A stretch of 64,000 nt of DNA. Origin: Pedobacter sp. ASV12 (GTDB lineage: Bacteria > Bacteroidota > Bacteroidia > Sphingobacteriales > Sphingobacteriaceae). The stretch spans positions 124,001 to 188,000 of the forward strand of contig NZ_JAELUC010000001.1 in NCBI RefSeq assembly GCF_016429155.1, in the 5' to 3' direction. A model generated the notes under the pieces. The model saw only the letters and a program-made list of their open reading frames with translations, ran no database searches and was not told the DNA's origin. Positions 45,577 through 54,105 of the stretch are shown here, piece after piece. Within the stretch, counting starts at the first letter, position 1; the number at the start of each line of letters is the position of its first letter. The position numbers and the translations under genes were made by a program.

Positions 45577-46230
45577 ATGGCAACTGCAGCGCAAATTCAA
45601 AAAGGTTATATCGACTATGTATTAACGCATTACGAGCAACCCAAATCGGTTTACAGTTTTGCTAAAAAACTTAAAATAACCGAGGCCGATTTCTATTCTT
45701 TTTATGCTTCATTTAACAGCATCGAAAAAAACATCTGGTTTGAACTGACCTCGGAAGCTATCCATGAAATAGCACAACAGGAGCATTGGGCGCAATATAC
45801 CGCCAGAGAAAAAGTACTGTCTTTCTTTTACAGCTATGTAGAGTTGCTTAAAAGCCAGCGCAGCTTTGTAATTTACAGCCTCAAAAAACACGGCCACCGG
45901 TCGGGAACACCAGAGGCTCTGCTCGGTGCCAAGGCAATTTTCGAGAACTTTGCCGAAGAAACGATTAATGAGGGATTGGAAAGTGGCGAATTGGTGGAGC
46001 GCAAATTCTTCAGCAAAAGATACAAAGATGCCCTATGGATACAATTTGCCTTTATCGTTAACTTTTGGATTGACGATGACAGCCATGATTTTGAAAAAAC
46101 AGACGAAGCCATTGAAAAGGGCATTCAGGTTACGTTCGACTTGTTTCAACGCTCGCCAATAGACAATTTGTTTGAATATGGAAAGTTCCTTTCCCAAAAC
46201 AGCAAGTTTAAAGAAAGGATGAGGTTTTAA
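45577..46230 (+). CDS. TetR-like regulator paired with a UbiB kinase
   Basis: A 217-aa helical protein. The first 50 residues resemble a TetR HTH region (KSVYSFAKKLKITEADFYSF), though it is weaker than usual, and the rest matches the ligand-binding helical part of TetR/AcrR proteins. The UbiB-type kinase gene starts 5 nt downstream, so both are made together. A repressor of the operon is possible, but no palindrome is visible upstream of it. The ligand is unknown. Confidence 0.75.
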   Translation: MATAAQIQKGYIDYVLTHYEQPKSVYSFAKKLKITEADFYSFYASFNSIEKNIWFELTSEAIHEIAQQEHWAQYTAREKVLSFFYSYVELLKSQRSFVIYSLKKHGHRSGTPEALLGAKAIFENFAEETINEGLESGELVERKFFSKRYKDALWIQFAFIVNFWIDDDSHDFEKTDEAIEKGIQVTFDLFQRSPIDNLFEYGKFLSQNSKFKERMRF

Positions 46231-46235
46231 TACCG

Positions 46236-47552
46236 ATGAAAGCACAAGAAAGCATGCCGACCACCAAGGTAGAGCGTTCGGCAAAATTTGTTAAAACCGG
46301 ATTTCAGATTGGTGGCAACTACCTTAAGCACTATTCCAAAAAGCTTTTTAATCCGGCATTGAGCCGCGAAGAACTTAATGCAGACAATGCCTCGGATATT
46401 TATAATTCGTTGAGCGAGCTGAAAGGCTCTGCCTTAAAAATTGCCCAAATGCTCAGCATGGACAAAAATATCCTGCCAAAGGCCTATGTCGATAAATTCA
46501 CGCAATCGCAGTACAATGCCCCTCCGCTATCTGGTCCGCTCATTGTCAGAACATTTACCAAAAACTTTGGCAAAACACCTGAGCGCATTTACGACAAATT
46601 CAACATCAAGTCTACCCACGCCGCTTCTATAGGGCAAGTGCACGAAGCCATGCTCAATGGCAAAAAGCTAGCCGTTAAAATCCAGTATCCGGGTGTGGGC
46701 GACAGCATATCCTCAGACCTGAAACTGGTGAAGCCCTTTGCCTTTCGTTTGTTGGGCATGAGCGAAAAAGAGCTGAACATCTATATCAAAGAAGTTGAAG
46801 AACGTTTACTCGAAGAAACCGATTACGAATTGGAAGTGCGCCGTTCCATTCAATTCGCTAAAGCTTGCAGCCAGCTGAGCAACGTGGTTTTTCCAACCTA
46901 TTACCCCGAACTATCGGGTAGCCGCATCATTACGATGGACTGGATCGAAGGCATGCACCTGAAAGAGTTTCTCCAAACCAAGCCTTCGCAAGAACTCAAA
47001 AATAAAATTGGCCAGGCACTTTGGGATTTCTATAATTTTCAGCAACACGAACTGCGGGCCGTCCACGCCGATCCACATCCCGGCAACTTTTTGATTACCC
47101 CAAACGAGAAGCTGGGTGTAATAGACTTTGGTTGCATCAAAGAAATGCCCGACGATTTTTACGAACCTTTTTTCTCTTTAACTTCTACCGACCTGCTCGA
47201 AGATAAAGAAGCCACCATACAGGCTTTCCGCCAACTGGAGATGATCTTGCCTAATGATAGCCCGGCACAGGTTGAATTTTATTACAAAGCCTACAAAGAG
47301 ATGATCGGTTTATTTGCCAAGCCTTACACCACGCCAACATTTGATTTTAGCAGGGCAGAATTTTTCACAGCCCTTTATCAATATGGAGAAAAAATTGCTA
47401 AAATGCCAGAATTTAAGCAAGCAAGGGGCGTGAAGCATTTCATCTATATCAACCGGACCAATTTTGGGCTTTATAACATCCTGCACGAGCTCAATGCCAC
47501 CGTAAGGACCGATACGTTTAAGCCCCACATCAAGCTAAAAGCAAGTGGCTAA
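46236..47552 (+). CDS. AarF/ABC1/UbiB-family atypical kinase
   Basis: A 438-aa kinase-like protein. Catalytic Lys148 (KLAVKIQYPG), Ala-rich loop HAASIGQVHEA (128-138), HADPHPGNF and the DFG metal-binding Asp (VIDFGCIKE) are present. The N-terminal KxGQ motif, which controls ATPase specificity in UbiB/COQ8 proteins, reads KIAQ (68-71), with Ala in place of Gly. There is no C-terminal membrane helix pair, unlike E. coli UbiB. UbiB members support quinone synthesis; that role is not proven here. Confidence 0.9.
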   Translation: MKAQESMPTTKVERSAKFVKTGFQIGGNYLKHYSKKLFNPALSREELNADNASDIYNSLSELKGSALKIAQMLSMDKNILPKAYVDKFTQSQYNAPPLSGPLIVRTFTKNFGKTPERIYDKFNIKSTHAASIGQVHEAMLNGKKLAVKIQYPGVGDSISSDLKLVKPFAFRLLGMSEKELNIYIKEVEERLLEETDYELEVRRSIQFAKACSQLSNVVFPTYYPELSGSRIITMDWIEGMHLKEFLQTKPSQELKNKIGQALWDFYNFQQHELRAVHADPHPGNFLITPNEKLGVIDFGCIKEMPDDFYEPFFSLTSTDLLEDKEATIQAFRQLEMILPNDSPAQVEFYYKAYKEMIGLFAKPYTTPTFDFSRAEFFTALYQYGEKIAKMPEFKQARGVKHFIYINRTNFGLYNILHELNATVRTDTFKPHIKLKASG

Positions 47553-47616
47553 GCAAACCTTGCTATTATTTTAAGATTCTGTCTTGTACAGCTTGTTAGT
47601 TTTTAATTAAAAGTCA

Positions 47617-47624
47617 TATATTCG
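47617..47624 (+). promoter_or_regulatory. -7-like element of the 47630 gene, 5 nt from the ATG
   Basis: TATATTCG, one mismatch to TAnnTTTG, then GCTCC and the ATG at 47630; predicts little or no leader. Confidence 0.3.
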
Positions 47625-47629
47625 GCTCC

Positions 47630-48262
47630 ATGCAAAACCATAATTTCGACGTAGATATTACCGTGCCTTCTTCTGGCCAAAAGGTGAAGATTAATGCAGA
47701 TTTTATTGAAGTAAACCAAACCAAAATTGCATGTGTAGATGTAGTTGCCATTAAATACGGCGTTTCGTTGATTGGTTCGGTGAAGAATCCGAAATACAAA
47801 AAATACACCATCGATGTCAAAGCCAAAGACGGACGCACACTGAGCATCCAGTTTAACAGTAACCAGGTTGGCGAGTTGTTGGCCGAAGACCATACGTATT
47901 ATTACATCATGTCGGGTTTATGGCAATATGTGAAAAAACGTTTGGTAAACGATTACATCGATGCGCTGAACGAGCACCAGACCATAGAATTGGGCACAGC
48001 CAAATTCAACTTCGAAGGTTTTACCGTTAACTACAAGGCCTGGTTCTTTGGCAAAACCAAAACCGCCGTCATTCCTTGGTCCGACGTGAGGTACTTCCAG
48101 AAAAAAGGCAACCTGCATATAGAAGGCATTGGCTCTTACAACAAAATTGCCACCCTAAGCCTGCACGATAACTGGAATGCCGTAGTGCTTAATACCTTGC
48201 TCCATTATTTATGGCAGGAGCATCGCAGGGAAAAGCTGCAAAAGGGAGAAAAAATAGAATAA
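47630..48262 (+). CDS. Cytoplasmic protein of unknown function
   Basis: A 210-aa soluble protein with no signal or TM segment. Alternating short strands in the first 90 residues and again at about 130-190, separated by a helix (WQYVKKRLVNDYIDALNEH), suggest two PH-like or beta-sandwich halves. The C-terminus is a basic amphipathic helix. I do not recognise the family. It follows the UbiB kinase gene by 77 bp with its own -7-like element and ends at a strong terminator. Confidence 0.6.
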   Translation: MQNHNFDVDITVPSSGQKVKINADFIEVNQTKIACVDVVAIKYGVSLIGSVKNPKYKKYTIDVKAKDGRTLSIQFNSNQVGELLAEDHTYYYIMSGLWQYVKKRLVNDYIDALNEHQTIELGTAKFNFEGFTVNYKAWFFGKTKTAVIPWSDVRYFQKKGNLHIEGIGSYNKIATLSLHDNWNAVVLNTLLHYLWQEHRREKLQKGEKIE

Positions 48263-48299
48263 CCAAGAAGCCTGATGAAATTCATCAGGCTTCTTGGTT
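48261..48299 (+). terminator. Very strong hairpin terminator
   Basis: AACCAAGAAGCCTGATGAA and its exact reverse complement form a 17-19-bp perfect stem with a tiny loop, followed by TTT. The stop codon of the preceding gene overlaps its left end. Unusually long and perfect for this window. Confidence 0.85.
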
Positions 48300-48337
48300 T
48301 AGGGATATATACTTGTGAAGTATGCTTCCAACAAACG

Positions 48338-48361
48338 CTTGCGAGGTTTTAACTTCGCAAG
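48338..48361. repeat. CTTGCGA...TCGCAAG palindromic repeat, copy 1
   Basis: CTTGCGA-GGTTTTAACT-TCGCAAG, with inner GTT/AAC pairing, between convergent gene ends. A diverged copy is at 58331-58361. It may also act as the terminator of the downstream-facing barrel gene. Confidence 0.5.
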
Positions 48362-48369
48362 TGCATCTC

Positions 48370-51147
48370 CTAAAACCTAAAGAAAGTATCTTTGCCTCCT
48401 ACTTTGCCCCCAAAATTTTGGATATTGTAGGTCAAGGTAACCAGGCCATGGCGGCCCAAGTTGTTGGTTTGCATATCGCGGATAAAGTTCTCGCTAATGC
48501 TGATGTATCTTCTGGTATTGGTGTTCAAAATATCGTTCACCGCAAATTTCAGCTGCGCTCTGTCGTTTTTCATGAAAAGGAAGGTAAGCGCTGCATTCCA
48601 AATCTGGATGTTGTTGCTGTAGCCACCTACCGTTTGGTTGTTGTGCTGAATGCGATAGGTGCTTTCCCAAACCATTTTCTTCGGCAAGCGCAAAATCAGT
48701 TCGGTTTCGCTATTGTGTGTTAGCGTATTCAGGTTATTATAGAAATTATTTTGATAGGTGCTTTTGTTGATAGACAGGTAATAGGTTTGCCCCAGTTCGA
48801 ATTTGTCGTTCAGGTTAATCCTGCCCCTCAATGATGGCGAGATGGAAATATTGTTGTAATCGCTCTTGATGTTATCCACCATCACCAAGCTACGGGTATA
48901 GTTAGACCAGAAGCCTACGCCAACCGAATACTGGTTCTTGCCATTCTTGAAATCCTTGTTGATGTTGGCTCCGGCATAAAACTGCCAAATCCCGTTGGCA
49001 TTGATCGGCGTATTGGTTTGCACGCCGCTGGCAGAAATGGTACGCGACATGATCACCGCATTGTCTTGCACACTGCCACTGGCGTTAAAGTTGTAATTCA
49101 GCGATCGTTTGGTATCATATTTATACAAATTGGCATTTACCTGGTACGATTTGGCCGGCAACAGGTTGGCATTGCCCTTTTGCACAAACAAAGGATCGGT
49201 ATTGTTGGCAACCGGTTGGATGTATTTCACGTCAGGCTCCCTAAACGACGGGCTGTAGGTAATGGTCAGGTCTTTGTACTTAACCATTAATGAAGGTGCG
49301 ATAAACTGGTAATGCTGTTCAAACGAAGGATAGTTGCGGAAGTTGTTTTTTAAATCGATGGTGTTAAACACAAGCCCCGGCTGTATGCCCCAACTGTCGC
49401 TAATTTTCCAGCGTAGGCTGGCACGCGTATTGGTTTTAAAGCCACTTTGGTTAACCGTTTCAGACAAGGTTGCATCTTCAACATCGTAGGCCTGGTTTAA
49501 AGGATTTTTATAAAAGGTAACCAAAGCATTTTCATTATCGAGATAATTGGCGTTTACGCTGACATTAAGGTTGAGCTTTTTGCTGATCGGTTCGTTATAA
49601 TTGGAACTGGCGTACAAATTAAGGTTCTTGATGTTGTTATCGCGCAATTGGTCGAGGTTAGTGGTACTGGCCGAAGGCGAATAAAAATTATTGACCGTGG
49701 TATTGAAATTATCGTTCAGGTTTTGGCGCTTGGTCAAATTGATGCTGGTATTGAGCGAACGGCCGCGTTTTTTAAAATCCTTCCACAAATACGAGTTCAA
49801 GTTATACTCTGTGTTGTCGCCTTTTAAGCGTGTGTTGTTTACCCCATCGTTAAGCAGGTTTCCATTGGCATCTCTGCTTTGGGTCAATTGCAGCCCCCTG
49901 TTGCGCAACAGGTTAAGCGTAACCGTAGGTTCGATGGTCAGCGTGGTTAACGTGTCTATCTTCCATTCGAGCCTGGCGCCGATGTTGTGGTTATAGGCTT
50001 TGTTGCGCTGGTTCAGGTTATTGTTGGTAAACAGTTTGTTGTTGCCCAGATTCTGGTCTACGTTAACCAGCTGTTCTGTTAAGGTATTGCTTTGGCCAAA
50101 GAAATACTTTCCGTTTATTTTTATGCCGTTTTTGGTCAGCGTATTGAAGTTGGCACCGGCACCTGCCGAAGTCTGTACGCCATTAGAAGTACCCCCGAAA
50201 GAGATGTTGTTCAATGCAAAACCCCCATCGGTATTGATCATCACCGAATTAATGCCCGACCTCGAAAAGCCACCAATCCTCGATACATCGCCAATGCTGA
50301 AGCCGGGTTTGTTGATGTTGTTGCCATAGGCCAAAACGCTTACCTGTGTGGTATCCCTAAAAAAATTCATAATGCCACCGGCTTCATACATTTCTTTGGG
50401 GCCTCCGCCAGCATAGAGCTTGCCAAAGGCTCCTTTTTTAATGGCTCTTTTCAGTTTGAGGTTGATGATCTGGGGCGTATTGGATGCCAGCAAATCCGGA
50501 TCGCGGCGTTTGGCTTCGGGATCGTCGTTTACCTGGATCTTATCAATAATATTGGCTGGCAGGTTCTTGGTGGCTATTTGCTGGTCGCCGCCAAAAAACT
50601 CTTTGCCATCCACCAAAATCTTGCTTACGGCTTTGCCATTCACCTGTATGGAGCCATCAGATGCAATGGAAACCCCAGGCAGTTTCTTCAGCAAATCTTC
50701 AACCACGGCCGTAGGCAGGGTTTTAAACGATTCGGCATTGAACTCGATGGTGTCTTTGCGCACCATAATGGGCGGGCGTTCCGACAGAATTACTACCTCG
50801 TTCAAATTGTTGCGCTTTTCGCTCAGCAGGAGGCTGCCCAGGTTTAAATTGGGTGTTTCGGCAGTAAGCATCACTTCCTTGCGCAAGATATTGTACATCC
50901 AGGCATTCACCACCAAACGGTATTGGATGCCCGTTTCGAGGCCAGGGATTTTGAATATCCCTTTATCATCAGACAAGCGGTAGGTGTGCAATACGGTATC
51001 ATTGGCCTTATACACCGATACCGTGGCGTAGTTTAAGGTTGTTTTTTGGTTCACACTGTCAACCAATATACCACTTATGCTCCCCTTTTGGGCAAAAGCA
51101 AGTGTAGCAAGACAGGTAAAAACGGCAATAAGTAGGGTTTTCTTCAT
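48370..51147 (-). CDS. TonB-receptor-like outer-membrane beta-barrel protein (second paralogue)
   Basis: A 925-aa outer-membrane protein related to the one at 6921-9710. Signal peptide 1-19 (LAFA|QKG), CarboxypepD_reg-like domain about 20-110, LNEVVILSERPP transition, plug-like region with KILVDGKEFFGGDQ near 190 (the counterpart of KVLVDGEEFFGDDP in the paralogue), then an Asn-rich barrel. No GLPGLI partner here. ATG at 51147 begins the signal peptide. Upstream is a tandem palindromic operator at 51241-51274. Ligand unknown. Confidence 0.85.
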   Translation of the reverse strand: MKKTLLIAVFTCLATLAFAQKGSISGILVDSVNQKTTLNYATVSVYKANDTVLHTYRLSDDKGIFKIPGLETGIQYRLVVNAWMYNILRKEVMLTAETPNLNLGSLLLSEKRNNLNEVVILSERPPIMVRKDTIEFNAESFKTLPTAVVEDLLKKLPGVSIASDGSIQVNGKAVSKILVDGKEFFGGDQQIATKNLPANIIDKIQVNDDPEAKRRDPDLLASNTPQIINLKLKRAIKKGAFGKLYAGGGPKEMYEAGGIMNFFRDTTQVSVLAYGNNINKPGFSIGDVSRIGGFSRSGINSVMINTDGGFALNNISFGGTSNGVQTSAGAGANFNTLTKNGIKINGKYFFGQSNTLTEQLVNVDQNLGNNKLFTNNNLNQRNKAYNHNIGARLEWKIDTLTTLTIEPTVTLNLLRNRGLQLTQSRDANGNLLNDGVNNTRLKGDNTEYNLNSYLWKDFKKRGRSLNTSINLTKRQNLNDNFNTTVNNFYSPSASTTNLDQLRDNNIKNLNLYASSNYNEPISKKLNLNVSVNANYLDNENALVTFYKNPLNQAYDVEDATLSETVNQSGFKTNTRASLRWKISDSWGIQPGLVFNTIDLKNNFRNYPSFEQHYQFIAPSLMVKYKDLTITYSPSFREPDVKYIQPVANNTDPLFVQKGNANLLPAKSYQVNANLYKYDTKRSLNYNFNASGSVQDNAVIMSRTISASGVQTNTPINANGIWQFYAGANINKDFKNGKNQYSVGVGFWSNYTRSLVMVDNIKSDYNNISISPSLRGRINLNDKFELGQTYYLSINKSTYQNNFYNNLNTLTHNSETELILRLPKKMVWESTYRIQHNNQTVGGYSNNIQIWNAALTFLFMKNDRAQLKFAVNDILNTNTRRYISISENFIRDMQTNNLGRHGLVTLTYNIQNFGGKVGGKDTFFRF

Positions 51148-51196
51148 AAAAGTTCTAAGTACGGATAAGACAAGCTGTTTGGTTAAAAGTTGCAAT

Positions 51197-51225
51197 AAAA
51201 ACTAAAAAAATAGGAGTGTAGCAAA
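51197..51225 (-). promoter_or_regulatory. Candidate promoter of the second barrel gene
   Basis: On the minus strand TTTG (51225-51222), 17-bp spacer, TAGTTTTT (51204-51197). Spacer shorter and -7 one mismatch from consensus, so tentative. Confidence 0.3.
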
Positions 51226-51240
51226 ATTGTTGATTTATTC

Positions 51241-51274
51241 TACGAAACAATTCGTATTACGAAAGTATTCGTAA
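51241..51274. promoter_or_regulatory. Tandem palindromic operator
   Basis: TACGAA-ACAA-TTCGTA (51241-51256) is followed directly by TTACGAA-AGTA-TTCGTAA (51257-51274), so a 17-bp unit TACGAA-N4-TTCGTA occurs twice. Both are perfect inverted repeats. A third overlapping palindrome, AGTATT-CGTA-AATACT, spans 51265-51280. The site is about 37-70 bp upstream of the candidate -7 element of the barrel gene. The remaining 51275-51406 shows nothing else. Confidence 0.6.
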
Positions 51275-51406
51275 ATACTGATACTTCCAAATTTTTTAAC
51301 ATTTATCCAAAAATGATCAATCGCGAAACAGGATTTTTGAAAATGTGACGAACACCCGTTTAAATGTGACGGATACGATATTGACACTTGGTTTTAGAAA
51401 TCTGCG

Positions 51407-52750
51407 TTACTTGAGCAATGCGTTGATCGCTTTGGCCGCATGGGTTTCAGATGGCAGGGGTGCCGACATTTCTACCATTTTAAAGTTCTTGTCGATTAAA
51501 AGGCTTCTCGGAATGCCCACAATGTTATAGGCTTGCAGCTTGGCCCGGTTAATCATCCATTGGTAGCCATCGGCTTTGCGCCCGGTAATACTGTTTTTCC
51601 ATAAAGCCGCATCATCATCAATAGACAGGGAAAGCAACACTACATGGGGATTATCTTTATACAGCGCCTTGAGTTTTTCGAAATGAGGCATTTCCTGCAT
51701 GCAGGGTCCGCACCAGGTTGCCCAAAGGTCAACATAAATGACTTTGCCTTTCAGGCTGCTTAAGCTTACAGGTTTGCCATTGATGTCGGTAGCTATAAAA
51801 TCTACGGCCAAATCGCCTTTGCCAAAAGCCATCAGTTGTTTAAGCGAGGCAAGGGCCGCTGCTTTAAAAGCCGGTGTTTTCAGGGCTGCGAGCTGGGTTT
51901 TGTACACTGCGAGCTGTTGTTTGTCTTTTACCTTTTGCATGGCGTTCACCAAATCGCTCGCCTTGTACCAGTCGGTTATGGTTTGGATATCGGCTGGACT
52001 GCCTCCTTCTTTCACCACATCTTCGGCCACATCGCGGTAAACTACCAGCTTCATCAATGAGGCATCAGTAAAATTTTGGCTGAGTGCTTTTACTTTGGGC
52101 TCAATGGCTTTTGCATATTGCGCTTCAAACGCTTTGGCCTGCTCGTCTTTCAGTTTAAGCTCATAGGTACTGTAAAACTTGCCGCTTTGGTAGCTATTGA
52201 TGAGGTCGGCTTTGATCCGTGCCTTTTCCAAACGCAAAAATTCTGGCGAAGCCTTGCTTAGCTTAGCCAATTCTTGTTCGCGTTGTGCGGCCATGGCTTC
52301 AATGGTGGCAAATGTTTCTTCCATCACAGGTTTTACCTGACTGCCGGCTTCTATAAACGAACCGCCTTTTGGAAAGGGAGTTGCCTTCAGATACGTATTG
52401 GCTTCGGCCCCTTTGCCTTTGAAACTTGCTTTTTTGGGATCGCTGTAATCGATGAAAACTTCGAGGTCGTCGCCCGGCGAAAGGTAGAGCTGGTTACGGC
52501 CCAAGCGGAAATAATTAGGGCTGGCCACTTTGAACCTGATGCTGAAATGGCCTGTAGAATCGGCCAAGATCATGCGCGTGGTACTGGGCGGCAACAGGTA
52601 CTGGAATTCGGACATGTCTTGAACTTCTACCTGGTTGTTAAAGCCTTTCAGCTGGCCTTTTAGCGTAACCCAAGTATTGGTTTGTGCCTGCAACTTGGTT
52701 ACCAAAAGGCACAATGCCACACCTAACATCAATTTTTGGATTGTTTTCAT
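51407..52750 (-). CDS. TlpA-family thiol-disulfide oxidoreductase
   Basis: A 447-aa exported protein. Signal peptide 1-22; an N-terminal DUF4369-like domain at about 25-130 (DSTGHFSIRFKV, NQLYLSPGDDLEVFID); a long helical linker; and a thioredoxin-fold C-terminal domain with CGPC in LWATWCGPCMQEMPHF. It probably reduces disulfides in the periplasm. ATG at 52750 begins the signal peptide. It is on the same strand as the barrel gene, separated by the operator region, so probably a separate unit. Confidence 0.9.
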   Translation of the reverse strand: MKTIQKLMLGVALCLLVTKLQAQTNTWVTLKGQLKGFNNQVEVQDMSEFQYLLPPSTTRMILADSTGHFSIRFKVASPNYFRLGRNQLYLSPGDDLEVFIDYSDPKKASFKGKGAEANTYLKATPFPKGGSFIEAGSQVKPVMEETFATIEAMAAQREQELAKLSKASPEFLRLEKARIKADLINSYQSGKFYSTYELKLKDEQAKAFEAQYAKAIEPKVKALSQNFTDASLMKLVVYRDVAEDVVKEGGSPADIQTITDWYKASDLVNAMQKVKDKQQLAVYKTQLAALKTPAFKAAALASLKQLMAFGKGDLAVDFIATDINGKPVSLSSLKGKVIYVDLWATWCGPCMQEMPHFEKLKALYKDNPHVVLLSLSIDDDAALWKNSITGRKADGYQWMINRAKLQAYNIVGIPRSLLIDKNFKMVEMSAPLPSETHAAKAINALLK

Positions 52751-52872
52751 CGGGATCAGATTTGCCCACAAGATAAAAAATTTTGGCAAAACAGTTTTAG
52801 ACCCTACAACAATGCAGGGCCCAAAAAAACTTTAACCGTAGCAGGAGCATTAAAAACGGAGGCCGCAGTGCG

Positions 52873-53244
52873 CTAAGCCACCATCGGCTTATATTTGCTC
52901 CAATTATCGGCAATCATCCAGAGGTTGATAAGTGCCAAAACAGACACCATGGCCAAAGCCGAGTGGTCCATCGTCATGCTGTGAACCAAAATGCCAACCA
53001 TTACCGGCAAAATGACAATGGCACCCAAGGCACGGGTTTTCGGTATGGCGAACAATAAACCGCCCAACACCTCAACGATACCCACCAAAGGCATCAACCA
53101 AGTGATTTTCATAAAGGCGCCAAAAACATCCAGCTGTTCCTGGCTAAGTTTAGGCGTAGGCATGTAATTGAAGAACTTGTTAAGTCCTGCGTTAATGAAC
53201 ATCAGTCCAAAAAGCACGCAGATAATGGTTTTGACTATTTTCAT
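52873..53244 (-). CDS. DoxX-family small membrane protein
   Basis: A 123-aa inner-membrane protein with four TM segments. DoxX-like features are the first helix ending FINAGLNKFF and PLVGIVEVLGGLLFAIP in the second half. ATG at 53244 starts a normal membrane insertion sequence; an upstream extension to 53295 is unlikely. Function unknown, often linked to redox or quinone metabolism. Confidence 0.85.
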   Translation of the reverse strand: MKIVKTIICVLFGLMFINAGLNKFFNYMPTPKLSQEQLDVFGAFMKITWLMPLVGIVEVLGGLLFAIPKTRALGAIVILPVMVGILVHSMTMDHSALAMVSVLALINLWMIADNWSKYKPMVA

Positions 53245-53332
53245 ACAACTAGTTTTTAGTGAATTAAAGATAATCAATTCCCATAGTTTAACCAACGGTT
53301 AAGCAGCTGCTCCCAAAGTCAAGATTTTTTTG

Positions 53333-53932
53333 TTACAACAAAATTTTGCTGCTCACTTCCTTGTCGATGGTAATGAAACCCGGATATTTAACCAAATTGC
53401 CTCCTACCAGGATAGAAGGCTTGATTTTTAGGGTAACCATGCCTTTCTTTTCTTCGCCTTTCCGAGCACTCGACAAAAAATCGCCAATATCGCTCAGTAC
53501 CTTGCTGTTCGAAACAAATTGATACACATTGGCATTGACCTGTACCGGTACTTGGATACGTTGTCCGGCATCGATGCTTACCCGTTGATCGACTGTTCCG
53601 GTGGCCACCTCTTGCTGATTGACCAGTATTTTGTACTCGAAGTTGTTAATGGCCGCCAGGGTAGACGATGGATTGCTGATTTCGAGGTTGAGGGTGGCCC
53701 TCAACGGAATATCTTTTCTGAGGTAGCCTAAAGCCAGGCCCGGCAGGTTAACCAAGTTTATCGATTGCTCGTTCATGAGCTTCCTGATATCGGTACCCGC
53801 CAAACTCACCTGCGTAGCATTGACCAAGCGGTAGTCGCATTTTTCGAGCGCCTTGATTTGCTGCGCCTGTTTATTGATGCTGCAAGAAGAAAGGCCCAGC
53901 AGCAAAAGCAAGAAGAAACTTATTTTATTCAT
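53333..53932 (-). CDS. LEA type 2 / WHy-like lipoprotein
   Basis: A 199-aa lipoprotein. The lipobox LSSC places the modified Cys at residue 17. The body resembles the LEA type 2 (WHy) beta-sandwich: RATLNLEISNPSSTLAAINN followed by YKILVNQQEVATG. These domains are linked to stress protection or lipid binding; the role here is unknown. ATG at 53932 begins the signal peptide. Confidence 0.75.
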   Translation of the reverse strand: MNKISFFLLLLLGLSSCSINKQAQQIKALEKCDYRLVNATQVSLAGTDIRKLMNEQSINLVNLPGLALGYLRKDIPLRATLNLEISNPSSTLAAINNFEYKILVNQQEVATGTVDQRVSIDAGQRIQVPVQVNANVYQFVSNSKVLSDIGDFLSSARKGEEKKGMVTLKIKPSILVGGNLVKYPGFITIDKEVSSKILL

Positions 53933-54105
53933 GATTGATTTAACGCATATTTGATGCCAAAGGTATAAACTTGAGTCAATGTATGCGGGCTTGGCATCAA
54001 TTTGTAAACATCCGGCCATAAAAACCATCAGCTCAATCTCACATCTCGACACTTGCGCCCCACATCTAGAAAATTTCATTAATTTAGACCGACAACCAAA
54101 CCCTT

